DNA of 64,000 bases from Fulvia fulva (GCF_020509005.1 NC_063021.1:3844001-3908000); one strand, 5' to 3'; shown: positions 13,891-26,206, counted from the first letter of the stretch. The notes: generated by a model from the letters alone, not told the origin. A program made the numbers and translations.

Positions 13891-15180
13891 AGGGCTGAGA
13901 AAGAGCAAGGTGGACGGTATGGAGACCACTACGAGCAGAGGCATGCAAGAGCAGCACGTCATCGAGACAGGCGACGAGGCTCGAGGCTAGACTTCACGCT
14001 GGGCAGTCTCATAAATGATGCAGTGCCATCGTGTCGAAGACGCTCTTCACTGCAAATGGAGCATGGACCGCAGGCATATTAAAGACCTACGCTGTACACT
14101 GCAGCAGCGTAGCACGTATGTACCAATAACAGAATGGAACGATCAATAAGAAGCGCTCGCGAGTATAGACAATGATCTGGCTTTGCATCCGCGGTATACA
14201 TCGGCCTGACTTTGGCTACGGGTCGTCGATCTTCACGTGCTAAAAGTGTGTATGCAATAGGGTAGATCCGGCCGCCTCACGCTTGGACTTGCAGCGAGCT
14301 GAAGGTGAATGGACGAATAGGCGCGGACAGTCTTCGGTACTACTGCGCCGATGCAGCTTTAGCTTGAAGAAGGGAACTTTGCTGATGTTGGTGGAGAGAC
14401 GGCTTCGGGGATCAAGAAAAGCGACACGTTTGAAGCGATAGCATCGTCTATCTTGTGTTAACAGATAAGACTGTGATGATTGTATGCAGCGTTCATATAA
14501 TCAGTGACACTGCCGCTTGATACCCGCTGCGAACAGAGCATCAAGATCGAGGCCCCTGGTCGCGGGATGACCTTTAGCTGGCGTTTGGATCCTCGCTATT
14601 GTCTCGAGCTCTTCTCAACACTACCACCTCCTCCATCTCCCTAACAAACACCTCGCCCACCACCTACAGAGGCACCACCCCGCCGCTGTCCAATTCACTT
14701 TGAGCACAGCGAGCACAGGCACGACACAGCATCACCCACAGGGCATGAATAAGGTGAGTTTGACTTCGCGATCCCGGACTTTACATGGCCATCGCGTCAT
14801 CTCCCTATCGCTGAGATGCGCCTCATTTGCCTGGATATCGCCTGCCCATGGACACGACTGCCAAGCGCCTCAACCACTTCCACCCAGCACTTGCCAGGTC
14901 TCCACTACCCGGTACACACAACCAACGGCACTCACTCCACCGCGCCTACCACTGCGATACAACTTTGCACCGCCGCGCGCCGAGACATTCACATGCCGGC
15001 ACGTGTCACAGCCGTAGCAGCGGCACTCTGGAGTGAAACGTCCCTCCACGGCGCATACCACCGAGGACGCCGGTCAGATCTGACATATGCATGTACAACA
15101 GTCTAACACATCTCGTCCGCCCGCAGGAACAGTTCTCCCGCCCACGACATCTCCACCAGACGACATCTTAATGAGCTAAT
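13891..15180. other. intergenic stretch with 5' leader of the next gene
   Basis: About 1.3 kb. The right part is CA-rich with short frames on both strands. It contains a donor-like GTGAGT near 14753 and an acceptor-like CCCGCAG near 15127, so a long 5' UTR intron of the cyclin gene is possible. No gene is supported here. Confidence 0.45.
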
Positions 15181-16748
15181 ATGGGCTCGGTGGTTGCTGC
15201 AAACTCCTTCTTTGGCCATCACTCCTCGCCCAGCCATCCGCAGCACAACGTCTTCCGAGAAACGACGCCACGCTCGACTGATACCCCCGATTACCACGAT
15301 TACGAATATCACGACCACGACCGAAGCCCGCCGCCCTCGACGAAACGAAGCCGCGCCGAGGCCAACTCACATATGTCCGAATCGGCGCAGAGAGCACCCA
15401 GCTCCTCTGCCGCCCGATCGACGCCCCAACAACAGATACAGCGAGAAACGCCGCAGCAACATGCTGCTGCTCAGACAAATGCGCGTGCCGAGTCGCAGGC
15501 GGCCCAGCACAACGCGCCACCACCGCCGAGTCCCTCCCTAGCAGGACGACTTGCCCCACCAACTCGGGACGGATCTCAGACATTGCGGCCACAAGCGACG
15601 GGAACACCGACTGCGGCAGAGAGGCCGTCTCGATCGCGAAAGATCAAGGTGCGCGACCTGGAACACATCCAGAGCTTTGCGACAGAGGACATGCGCAGCT
15701 TCTCTGAGATCCGCAGCAGGAGCAGATCCCGATCAAGAGGAGCAGAGGACGATGGTCCGCAGTTTGAGATCAGTGAGATGAAGGTGGAGCATGTCATAGA
15801 GATGGTCGCAGGACTGCTCACTAAGATTACAACCACAAACGACCGACAACACGAGCATTTGCATAGACAGCCTCCTACGATTGATGCGGCCTCACATCTC
15901 CCACAACAGACGAGTAGCGTGTTGGCTTTCCACGGCAAGAACGTGCCTAGCATCACGATTCTGAGCTATCTGAGCAGAATCAACAAGTACTGTCCTACAA
16001 GCTATGAAGTATTCCTCAGCTTGCTAGTCTACTTCGACCGCATGACCGAGCGTGTCAACGCAGGTCCAATGCAAAGCTTGCGAGATCAACAGGCACAATC
16101 CGTAAGGGAACAGAGCCGCAACTCTTCGGCAGAATCGCTCGAGTCAGACCGAATGGAGGGCGTTACAGCCACGACACCTTCAGGCACACAACAAGTCACA
16201 CCTCCACACTCTGGCACACTGGGAAAAAGCGCTCAACGAGGCGCACCAGGCACACCACACAGCAGACCTACACAACCCGAATCACCATCAATACCGGCAG
16301 AACCCACCACGATCGACCCCTACAACCTATCCCACTTCTTCGTGGTCGATAGCTTCAACATTCACCGTCTCGTCATCGCCGGCGTGACATGCGCCAGCAA
16401 ATTCTTCTCAGACATCTTCTACACCAACTCGCGCTACGCAAAGGTAAGTCATACTAGCTATGGAACCCCTGCCAAACCCAAATTACATCATTCCACTGAC
16501 ACTTTTTGACTTTACAGGTTGGCGGCCTTCCACTTCCCGAACTGAACCATCTCGAGCTGCAATTCTTGCTTCTGAACGATTTCCGATTGAGCGTCCCGGT
16601 CGAGGAAATTGAGGCGTACGGGACTATGCTGGTTGAGTTCTATGCCAGGGAAGTCGTGGCGCAGAAGCAGGCGGCTGAGGCTATGCAGATGAGGAGCTTG
16701 AGCGAGTCGAGCGAGGATAGTGTGGCGACTGTGCGGGCTGTTGGGTAG
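15181..16748 (+). CDS. PHO80/PREG-type cyclin (cyclin partner of a PHO85-like kinase)
   Basis: Two exons (15181-16443 and 16518-16748) with one intron, 16444-16517 (GTAAGT..TTACAG), give 497 residues. The first 200 residues are low-complexity Pro/Ser/Gln/Arg-rich. The cyclin fold follows: VEHVIEMVAGLL, then FHGKNVPSITILSYLSRINK, CPTSYEVFLSLLVYFDRM, and after a polar insert of about 90 residues, FVVDSFNIHRLVIAGVTCAS and KFFSDIFYTNSRYAKVGG. In Neurospora (PREG) and yeast (Pho80) such cyclins with a CDK repress phosphate-acquisition genes. The large insert between cyclin helices is a variable feature of filamentous-fungal members. The start is the first ATG in frame; an upstream non-coding exon is possible. 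Confidence 0.88.
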
Positions 16749-17581
16749 AGACCAATTCGGCCAGCGAAGTCGGGCAAACTTCCGATCCGGTAGGGCATCG
16801 ACGACCCTGGACCTGCTTCGCTGCTGCGCTTTCCCGCATGGACTGGCCATGCCGCTCGATGCGACGAGATACGACGGCATTGCGAGCATACTGGACATGA
16901 CTTTTGTCTTCGTCCTTTCCAGCGCATACACCGTCTGCTATGACTGAACCTTGTTCTGACACTTCGTCACCCTTTTCTTCGACCAACGAACACTAGAGCG
17001 ACTTCACCAAGTCGACATGATAGAACAACTCTTCCCCCCCTTCTTGCTTTGAGATACGAGATTCGAGCTTCGAAGTATACCCCCCCCCCAAATTGTTAGC
17101 CAGCTGGTATATCGCGCGGCGGTGGATGGTGGATGGAGGATGGTAGAGGCGGGAATTCGCATTTTGGGTTCTGCTTCGGGTGAAAGGATCTACTTTGAGA
17201 TCCGATGTTTGCATGGGTAGAGGAGGAGAGCGCGATGTTACGATGTCGTGTTATAGAGGCGTAGCGAGGGCGTTTTGTGGCGTTTATAATGGCGAAGTAT
17301 GGCGAAGTATGGCGAAGTAGGCGAAGTAATGGTATGGTACGGTGTGGTGTGGTCTGGTGTGGTGTTTGTGTGTGGTAGGGTAGAGATTGGTTGGGGTTTG
17401 AGGGTAATACATGCTGATGGGGGTTTTTTCTGATTCGAAGAGTCTCCATTTCTCGAGTCTTGTTGAGGTTGATTGTTTGGGCATCCTCCTGGCTGAAGTA
17501 GTGAGTACTGCTGGAGTCCCATTATGGTTGGACATTCCGGTCGGTGCCATTGAAGTCACTTGATCCTTATGGTGTAAGCCA
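16749..17581. other. intergenic stretch with low-complexity DNA
   Basis: About 0.8 kb, with a run of ten C at 17080-17089 and simple repeats at 17287-17370. Frames on the minus strand here are Thr/Pro/His-rich translations of the repeats and are not considered genes. Confidence 0.5.
17287..17370. repeat. short tandem repeats (GTATGGCGAA-like, then GGTGT-like)
   Basis: Several head-to-tail copies of a 10-bp unit TATGGCGAAG are followed directly by GGTATGGTACGGTGTGGTGT-like units. It is a simple microsatellite/minisatellite tract. Confidence 0.8.
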
Positions 17582-18193
17582 TCACATATAAGTATACTTC
17601 GAAATCGCCATCATAGTCTGCTTGAACAGCGACTGCTGCCGTCTCGGCTCCTTTACACGGCGGGTCTGTGTCTGGTTCGTTGCAGCGGCTGGGCCATGAT
17701 GAGTCTTCTTCCTCTGTTGTACTAGCTGCCCATCACCACCACCACCGCCAGGCCCATAAAAATCCTTCGCAATCTCGAACCTCCGCCGAGTTTGGACATG
17801 ATGGTTCTCCTCCGCCTTTAGCAAATCCCGTAGCGAGGAACTTCCACTCAAGGGTAATGGTACGCCTGCTGCGTCGTCATTCTCCTCCTGTCTGTGGGAA
17901 GAGGATTTGGGGTGGTAGTAGGAGTATGCTTCGCCGAGGCCTTCTTGTTCGGGCTGTGGTAGCGCGACTGAGGAGGTAGAGATTTGTTCATGGGCGAGAT
18001 GGTCGTAGACGAAGTCGTGGGATTCTGGCGAGGGCTGATGGGGTGGGGTTGGCGCTGGGATAGGTGTTGGTGCTGGTGCTGCTCTTGATGGTTGCGCGGG
18101 CGCCCAACCATTGCTTCCTGCCTTGGGGTCGCGTTTTCGTAGAAGGCCGTTGCAGCAGAGGTCGCGCGAGCTGCGCCACGTGCGACCACCCAT
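17582..18193 (-). CDS. hypothetical protein, low complexity
   Basis: A minus-strand frame of 203 codons from ATG 18193 to the stop at 17582. The frame is open further upstream, but only from a TTG. The protein begins MGGRTWRSSRDLCCNGLLR, has a Pro/Ala-rich segment (about residues 35-60), a Gly5 run and a basic C-terminus. It has no membrane segment, signal peptide or domain I recognise. The opposite strand is also partly open, so this could be a chance frame in GC-rich DNA. The neighbours give no functional hint. Confidence 0.4.
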   Translation of the reverse strand: MGGRTWRSSRDLCCNGLLRKRDPKAGSNGWAPAQPSRAAPAPTPIPAPTPPHQPSPESHDFVYDHLAHEQISTSSVALPQPEQEGLGEAYSYYHPKSSSHRQEENDDAAGVPLPLSGSSSLRDLLKAEENHHVQTRRRFEIAKDFYGPGGGGGDGQLVQQRKKTHHGPAAATNQTQTRRVKEPRRQQSLFKQTMMAISKYTYM

Positions 18194-19882
18194 TATTGTG
18201 GACGTAGATTTTGATCGACAATGCAGGCAGGCGACCAAGATTCTCGGGTGGATGCGGACGGGCGAGGCTGCTGCTCGCTGCAGGACGTCTCTCGTGTCCG
18301 GACAACGTAGGTGGGAAGAACTTGACAACTTACGCTTTGTGCGCCCTGAAGGACGACTTACCTCGATAGCTACTCCTCGGGCGGTCTGTCAGAAAGCATG
18401 CGCAATGAGCTGTTGACATGACTGGACTTAACTCCTCAATGACGCCACAGGCAATGCAGAGTAGTGAGACGATCCTGCGAGATGCGTGTGCATATGCTGC
18501 CATGGCTGTCATTGCCAGTGGATTGGCAGAGGCGTACAGCATCTTCGTTGTATCGTACAGATTGTTGCATTTCCACGTGATGCAGGACGTGGCTGAGGTG
18601 GCTGCTCTCGGATGGCGGGAGTGCGGTGTGCAGCTTGTTTCCTGCTGTGCTGGCGAAGTTGGTGTTGGAAGTCTAGTGATGCAAGTGTGTGGCATGCTTT
18701 CACCATGCCATGACAATTGGAGTCGTGGCGAATCATGTGTCGGCAAGCCGAGGAGTGATGTTGTCCGAAGCAGGGATACCTGGGTGAGAGTTGACAGCCG
18801 TTCGCTTGAGGAGCCGATTGCTTGGGCAGCTTCTTGATACACGCCTCGGCCATGACGTTGTAAAGCTGAAACACTGTGAATCACAAACGGTAACTTATCA
18901 GCCTTGCAATTTGCTGTTGGCCCCCATGGGGCAAGAATATGAGATGGCGAGGTCAGGTCAAGCTGATGTTGGACAAACGGAAGGCCTCCAGATTGTTGGT
19001 GAGCCGTTGGTCACCATCGCAAGCTGATAACCGTGGAAGGCCTACGATTGTCGTTCTCGCTGGGTCATCAGTGTAGTAGCCGAGCAGGATCATGATAAGG
19101 AGAGGCGCGAATCACAATCCGGTCAGAATCTCGTCACGTTTCGGCGTGCGCACGCTACGGCCTTGCAATATCCCGTAACATTATCGCAGGATCGAGCGAT
19201 GTATGTGTAGTAGATGCAGCCTCTTGACACCTGATGAGGTGGATGTGATGCTGTTCTGAATGCACGTGTACAAAGAGTCAAAGACATAGTGGCCTGCGTT
19301 GGGAGGCGGTGTCGTTTGATGGAAGCTTCGAACGTTCTGCAGACTGCACGGCAACGGGAACGCCGGGATGTTGAGCCGGGGAAGGGAAGCGAAGTGGCCC
19401 TTGTCGTGGGCTGCAGGTGCCTTCTCCAACTTGTCGTTACAGGAGTCTGACGTACCTTCCTGCCTCCAAGTTGCATGTGCGCAGAAATGATGGCACATCT
19501 AAGAAAAGAAGCGTGGTAGGTGGAGGAAGGCGTGCGAGTCGAGCGGACGGCGCCGATAACTCGTGGGCACGTCGCAAGGACATGGCATCATTTCTCGGCC
19601 TTTCTCTTCTCTCACCAGCTCCCCTTGTTTCACTCACGACCATTGCATGAGCTTGCTGCTTCACATGCAAACGCTGCGCCTATCAGAGGATTTCTATCGC
19701 TTTCTACACACATGACCTGAGCAGACAATTCTCGAGCCTTGAATAACCGACACCTCGACTTCAACACCACCGACAATACTCCTATGCCCGCGCAATACTC
19801 GCCTGCAGAAGCACTACTACACGCCAGTCGAACTCAAAGCAGCTAGAAATACCACATACGGCAAGACCGTCTATCAGCCACT
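18194..19882. other. intergenic stretch, no supported gene
   Basis: About 1.7 kb with competing frames on both strands at 18330-18884 and no recognisable domain. The right end is the promoter and leader of the trehalose gene. A single CCCCT (possible stress element) lies near 19621. Confidence 0.45.
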
Positions 19883-22797
19883 ATGGCTACCAACTTGACA
19901 GTCTCGCTGTAAGTATTCGCTCAACACATCACAGTAATAGCAGGCTTCTAACATGTAGCAGGTTCCTACCAAACACCATCTCCTTTCACGAGGAAGTCGA
20001 GGCGCCTTCGCGTCGGCGTAGTCCGCCCTTCCAGCTCGAACAGAGAGGCAGCTCCACTGTCGATCTTCCCACCCGCCACAGCACAGCCAGTCTGTTCAAT
20101 GCGCGAACCAATGGCCTTGGCGGAGGGCATACACCTCCTCTCACACCTGCGATCCAGTCCGCCTTGAACGAGGACTTCTTCACACCAGGAATCGACGCCA
20201 AGAAGAGGCACTTCGCGAAGCCTGGTGACCCACGTTCTATGCTCCGCAGCGACACACATGCAGAATGGGGCCAGACCGACGCCGTATTCAACCAGCCACG
20301 ATCGCGAGCTGGGCCACTTCCTTCTGCTTCCATCCAAGATTTTGCCAAAGTATATGATGAAATGAAAGAGCGCGAAGAACGTAGGCGGAAGAAGCAGGGT
20401 CGAAGAGTCACCAAGGCCTCTCCAGGGCAGAGCAAGTTCAACCCTCGCGGCCCAAGCTCCGAAAGAGGCTTCGATGGCAAGACCTGGACTGTCGAGCCAG
20501 CCATACACGGCAATGGAGGTCTGGTGAACGCCCACCGAGAGACGTCCGGCGATCGTGCTGATGATAGCACCGACACCACGTGGATCGGCACTCTCGGCTT
20601 CCCAACAGATGCTTTGCCGCAAGACATCAAGGATGAGGTCCGCGACAAGCTGATCAACGACTATCACTCGGAAGTTGTGTACTGCAACGACAAGGACATT
20701 GATGGCCACTACGCCCACTACTGCAAGACCATCCTCTGGCCGATCTTCCACTACCAAGTTCCTGACCACCCAAAGAGCAAGGCGTATGCCGATCACAGTT
20801 GGGAGTTCTACCGCAACGTCAACCGCGCCTTTGCTGACAAGGTCATCGAGAGCTACAAGCGCGGAGACACGATTTGGGTCCACGACTATCATCTTCTGTT
20901 GGTGCCTGGTATGGTTCGTGAGAAGCTGCCAGATGCCAAGATCGGATTCTTCCTCCACACCGCATTCCCATCGTCAGAGGTCTTCCGCTGCTTGTCCACT
21001 CGCAAGGAGCTCCTCGAAGGTGTCCTCGGCGCCAACCTGATCAGCTTTCAGACTGAAGAGTATGCTAGTCACTTCCTTCAGACCTGCAGCCGCATCTTGG
21101 CTGTGGAAACTACAGCAGAGGGCGTACAGATTGACGACCACTTCGTGAACGTCACCCACGAAGCCATTGGCATCAACCCGTTCATGTTCATGGAAGCTCG
21201 CGAAGACGAGGAAGTCCAAGAGTGGGTACAGACCATCGCCGAAAAATACAAGGACAAGGTTATCATCGTTGCCCGTGACAAGCTGGACCACGTTCATGGT
21301 GTGCGCCAGAAGTTGCTGGCCTATGAGCTTTTCCTCAACAGACATCCAGAGTGGCGGGAAAAGGTGGTAATGATCCAGGTCGCCACCAGCACGAACGAAC
21401 AGACTGAGCTCTTGACAACAGTCAGCGACATCTGCACCCGCATCGACTCTGTTCACTCCACATTGGCACATCAGCCGCTGGTCTTCTTGAAGCAAGACAT
21501 AGGATTTGCTCAGTACATCGCGCTGTTGACTGTTGCTGATGTACTGATGATCTCTGCTCTGCGCGATGGCATGAACTTGACTGCGCACGAGTACATCGCC
21601 TGTCAGGATGGCAAGGGCTTCCAGAAGATGCACGGCCCACTCATTCTCTCCGAGTTCACCGGAAGTGCTGCCGTGCTGGGTGACGGAGCCATCCTTATCA
21701 ACCCCTGGGACTACCAGGGACAAGCAGACGCCATCAAGCAGGCCATTGAGATGGGCAATGAGGAGCGCAAATCCCGCTGGGAGAAGCTTCACGCTGTCGT
21801 TGAGGAGCGCACTGGCGGCTTTTGGTCGCAGAGGTTGTCCAAAGAACTGGACCGCGCATTCGAAGAGCATCATGCCCGTGCTTCTGCATCCGTTCCTCGT
21901 CTGTCAGTATCTCAGCTTACCGAAAAGTACAAGGCTGCTGAGACAAGACTGTTCATCATCGACTACGAGGGTACGCTTGCTCCCCACAAGACAGCCTCTG
22001 GCATTCCTCTCGGGTCTCCAGCACGTGTGGTCGAAGCTCTCAACGACCTTATCACAGACGCAAGAAACATTGTCTACGTCATGTCCGGCCGGAAGCCAGA
22101 AGAACTCGAAAACCACTTCCGCACCTTACCCAAGGCCGGCCTCATTGCCGAAAACGGCTGCTTCGTACGAGAGTACGGCATCGACAACAACGAATGGACG
22201 TCATTCGTCGATCTCAAAGAAGTTGCCAACTGGAGGGAGCAGGTCAAGGGCATCCTCGGCTACTACGAAGAGCGTGTCGAAGGTAGCTACCTTGAGGAGC
22301 GCCACTGCAGCATTCTCCTCCGCTACGAGAAAGCTGGCGACCAAGAAGCAGCTCTGCGCCAAGCAGCCGAGTGCGCTGACCAGATCAATGACTCGTGCAG
22401 AGGTCTTGATATTCACGCCGTACCCATCAAGCAAGCCATCCTCATCGAGCAGCAGAACCTCACCAAGGGCACCGCTGCCAAGCACGTCTTCGAGCTAATC
22501 GAGAGACAATCCAAGGGTCTGCAGAAGCCCGACTTCATGATGGTCGCGGGTGACGACCGCGAGGATGAGGTCATCTTCAAGTGGGCGAATGCGCTTGGCA
22601 AGGAGGGCGTAGTCAAGGACGTGTACACCGTCACCGTTGGCAAGCGGAACACCCTCGCTCAGGCGACGCTGACCCAAGGCTCGACCGGATTGTTGACAGT
22701 GTTGGCGAAGCTCAACAAGATCTCAGCGGACATGTTGCCGAGGGACTACTTCAATAGTCAGCCGAACCCGAAGAGGGTCAACACGTTCCCGAAGTAG
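19883..22797 (+). CDS. trehalose-6-phosphate synthase/phosphatase complex subunit, Tps3/Tsl1 type
   Basis: Two exons (19883-19908 and 19962-22797) encode 953 residues. The 26-nt first exon supplies MATNLTVSL, which with the start of exon 2 (FLPNTISFHEE) matches the conserved N-terminus of this family. A polar region to about residue 230 is followed by a GT20 synthase-like domain (SFQTEEYASHFLQTC, ALRDGMNLTAHEYIACQ, ILSEFTGSA). A HAD phosphatase-like domain begins near residue 670. There the catalytic DxDxT appears as DYEGT (D676-T680), with Glu in place of the second Asp. SGRKPEELE and AGDDREDEV (near residue 873) are kept. The changed acid points to a regulatory, probably inactive subunit rather than Tps2; this is inference. 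The exon 2 acceptor is a tandem TAGCAG, allowing one extra codon. Confidence 0.88.
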
Positions 22798-23812
22798 GGA
22801 GGGATGACGATGGTGGCGTGTGAGGGGTGAGGTGTGATGTGATGTGTGGCAGCTGGCTGTCACTTGTCATTCTGTCACTCGTCACGATGGAGTGGAGTGG
22901 AAGGTAGAGAAAGGGTAACAGATACATGGAAAGATCAATGCTTGATTGCTTTGCTGCGAGATGATAGCGAGATACCCCCAGTCCTTGTCATAGTGGTGGC
23001 GTATGGGGTAGATAGAGAGAATGGAATGCAGCAATGCTATCTCTTTCAAGGGATGTGATGGTGCGTTTCGTGTATATCAACGCAGGTCAGAGGGACGGGA
23101 GGGATGGTGATGCATGACGCGCTCGAATGGCTCACATGTGAGCGCGCCAGCGGTTCAGGGGGTGAGGTGGCGACTATGGAGTTGGGAGGCGTGATGTGTG
23201 CCATTGGCGTTGGTGTGTGCTGTTGGGGTGGGATTGCTTCGTTGGCTCATCGTTTGGCCGTGAGGTCGGGGGGTCAGGTTGTGTGTGTGGTATAGGCACG
23301 GGCGTGTGCCATTGGGGCATAGCTTGCTTGGCTGGCGGATCATATGCCCGTGAGGTCCGGGAGGTAGGCTGCGTTGTGTGGTTACTCGTATGTCCCATGG
23401 GCTTATAAATGCTTCGCTGGCACATCACACGTCCGTGAGTTCGAGGGGTAGGGCTGAGTGGCGTAGTCACAGGCCCCCAGCATTGTAACATATCCGCCCA
23501 CGGGGTCCAGGAGGTCATACCATATGCGCTGGCCCAGTCCGTTTGCGCGAAGCACCGCTGGCGGGTGAGGGTATATCTACCCCCTCCCCTCCCTGCCAGA
23601 ACCGGATTCCTTTCCTCACACCTTCACACAACTTCTTGAGTGAGATTTCAGGTTTGCGCTTCACTGTCTTTCCCTTCTGTTGCTTGGATGGGGTGTACTG
23701 ATCTATTGGCAGACTTACCCGATCTTTAAGCCTTGCACCACGACTTTGGGGATCATCTACTGCTTGACGCGCTGTGACATACCGGCATCCCGACATTGCC
23801 CAAATTCTGGAT
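22798..23812. other. intergenic stretch containing a minisatellite
   Basis: About 1 kb of GT-rich DNA following the trehalose gene. It includes a degenerate tandem repeat at 23197-23465 and the promoter of the next gene. Frames here are repeat translations. Confidence 0.6.
23197..23465. repeat. degenerate GT-rich minisatellite, about 3 copies of 85-108 bp
   Basis: Three imperfect copies begin at about 23197, 23305 and 23390. Each opens with TGTGCCATTGGG-like sequence, then a GCTTNGCTGGC(A/T)CAT-like segment, a CCGTGAGGTC box and a GGTAGGCTG(N)GTGTGG tail. A partial fourth copy may lie near 23495. Confidence 0.7.
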
Positions 23813-25177
23813 ATGGCTTCTGGTCTTCTGTCCTGGCTTGTCCCAGCGTTGTTGCTGGGTGCTGCTGTGGCGCCTGGGAATGCGTCGCCGATTGCTGGAG
23901 CTGTGGTGGGTAATGGCACTGCCGACGGTTTGTTGGATATTGATGGGTTTGGGGATGGCAGCCTTGCCAAGCGCGCCATGCCCGGTGCCGCCAGCGATGA
24001 GGTGGTTCGGAAGTACGAACAGTTGGGTCATACTCAAGTCAGCGAGTGGCTATTTGCCACATCTGCTGATGCCACTGCGAATCTGATCGGGCCTGTGGTC
24101 AAAGAAGTTTTCAATTTGAACGGCGATCCCTTAAAGCACAACTGGCAGAGGCACCTCGTCACCAGGAAGGAAGAGGTTTTGATCAAAGATTGGGGAATCA
24201 ACGATATATCTGGCACTGCTGTCTCCGCGGCAAGCGATCCGGTCAATATGCTGGACAAACTCACCGTAGGTCGGCAGCCCACCTCCCCTGCGCAGCAGCT
24301 CGAGAAATGGCAGGAGGAGCGTAAGGCACAATCCGGCTTGTATCCAAGAGGACCCAACGTTCGCTACCAAGTACACCAGCAAACGGCAATCCCGGCGTAT
24401 TATGGACATCAACAGCCGTTCGTCATGGGAGCTGGATACGATGTGACCCTTAACATCGTCGACGGAATCATCATTGTCGATGAAGCTCGTGGCCCGACCC
24501 GCAGGGATGACGGATTCAGGATTCCATTCAATCGATTTCCAGATATCACAAGTTGGTCGGAGGTGGTTTTCGATCTTTGGCTAAGGATCAAGCCTGTTAA
24601 GAGACCACGGCAAAGCGTTATGACAGTAGCGCCGAATCATGGTAAACTGAATCCGTTCAGCACATTCGAGCCTGGACTTAAGGTCAAAGAGTTTCTCGGA
24701 GTGGAGGGCTTTCTCAACTATGTCTTCATGGTCAACATCCGGGAGCCTACCGAGGAAGTCAGCATCATCAAGAGATGTCTGGCCTCCCGTACCGACGCCA
24801 ATCAGTATCCCGGCTATGATGACGCTCAGAGGTTCTCTGTGGGACACTGGTAAGCAATAGCCTGGTCGTGCACTGGATGTCACAAGCTGACCCAATTCCG
24901 CAGGTGTTATTATGCTCTCCTCGCATCTGAGCACGGCGAGGCCATTGCATGGCTCTTGACCACACACAAGGGCGCAGGCACAGTGAAGATAGCCCGCATG
25001 GGCAACAAGGTCTTGAAATCTGTCACCGTTTTCGCAACGGACCCATGTCCAGCAGACGGTCAGCAATCGCATCCGACTTTGATGTGGGAGATTGTCGACC
25101 AAGACCCAAAATGGGTCAAGCTCCGCGACGATATGCAGAAGCTGTGGCTAGCTCCTGGCACTGCTGACAACAAATGA
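23813..25177 (+). CDS. putative secreted protein, frame open past its TGA
   Basis: Exons 23813-24849 and 24904-25177 (intron 24850-24903, GTAAGC..CGCAG, phase 2) encode 436 residues. The ATG at 23813 is chosen because it opens a good signal peptide (MASGLLSWLVPALLLGAAVA, cleavage probably near residue 24). A dibasic AKR near residue 50 could be a Kex2 site. The mature part is mixed alpha/beta with no domain I recognise; the C-terminal exon has a CYYALLASEHGEA segment. The first stop is TGA at 25175. The same frame then continues without interruption to TAG at 25523-25525, adding 115 codons of Pro/Gly/Ser/Gln-rich sequence with coding-like composition. No canonical donor upstream removes the TGA in frame. 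This may be a nonsense mutation or readthrough. Confidence 0.72.
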
Positions 25178-25525
25178 TACAACTACCCATCCATTGGCGA
25201 GATCGAGTCTGCCGGTCCGTCCCCATTTGGTGCGCAATCTGCAGGGTATCAAGCCAACACCGGTACCACATCGTCAACTTCTGGGCAGAACCTTCAAGTC
25301 CCAGGCCAGGAGAGTCCTGGATACACCGGCAAAGGGAAAAATCCAGCTCAGCAAGGCCAATCGCCCGGGGGCGAGTCCGACGACTTGGCCTGGGCCATCA
25401 ACTATCCTTCTTCGTCAGACTCTCACGGCCCTACGCCAGATCCACCAAATGTGCCAAAGCCTGGTGATGGAGCACCTGGAGTGCCTGGGAGTGCTGCAGG
25501 CTCGTCGTCTCACCAGCAAGGATAG
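25178..25525 (+). other. in-frame extension downstream of the TGA of the secreted-protein gene
   Basis: 115 codons follow the TGA in exactly the same frame, beginning YNYPSIGEIESAGPSP and ending SSSHQQG before TAG. They are rich in Pro, Gly, Ser and Gln, as in disordered tails of secreted fungal proteins. There is no ATG at its start, so it is not an independent gene. Confidence 0.6.
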
Positions 25526-26206
25526 TTACGGGGTCTTGTGGCTTGGGACCGGAACAAGTGGGTGTGAGAATTGTTCACAGGCTGCGAGTGGGCGTTCTGC
25601 TTTCCCTAGATTGATGATCTGCTTTGGTTCAGTGATTGTATTTGGATCCTTAAATCAAGTAGCATAAAAGGAGTTCTGCTCGCCACCGAGTCTGTTGTGT
25701 CAATGTGGTAGTAGACCTTAGTCGTGACACAGTGTACGGCATCGTTAGCAAGCTGTATGGCCCCGGGATTGAACGGTGGCTCTGCTGCAGGGATTGCGTA
25801 TGATCTGGAGCTAGCTGTACCACCGTGAGAGCGAATCATGAAGGGAAATTCTTTCCTCTGACGAAGAAGCCATCACCCAGGACAAAGTACGTGTACCTCT
25901 CGCGTGTGGCCAGGGAGCAGCGAAGATATCCGTCACCTCGATACCAGAATCATAAGGTAGTGCTGACGGCACTTTAGCCAGTCGTCTTCTCATATAGTAG
26001 GAGTGTATAACGGTGTGGAACTTGTGCCGGAAATGAAGACGAAGCGATGTGAAGTTGACTTCGCAGCTCGACGCGACATCGTGTTTTGCAGGGGCTACTG
26101 CGCTAGTCGGATCTATCCGGCGCCATGATAACCTTATCACTCTTCTCCGTCCCAAAATGCGCCTCGACCTCTGCATCACGAACAACATTACAGCACATCC
26201 GCAACA
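25526..26206. other. intergenic stretch, nothing recognised
   Basis: About 0.7 kb ending with the RRS1 promoter. A minus-strand frame at 25811-26251 overlaps the RRS1 start and is regarded as chance. Confidence 0.5.

Noticed and set aside
18330..18884. 184-codon minus and 139-codon plus frames
   Set aside because: Mutually exclusive, unrecognised, and without flanking gene structure.
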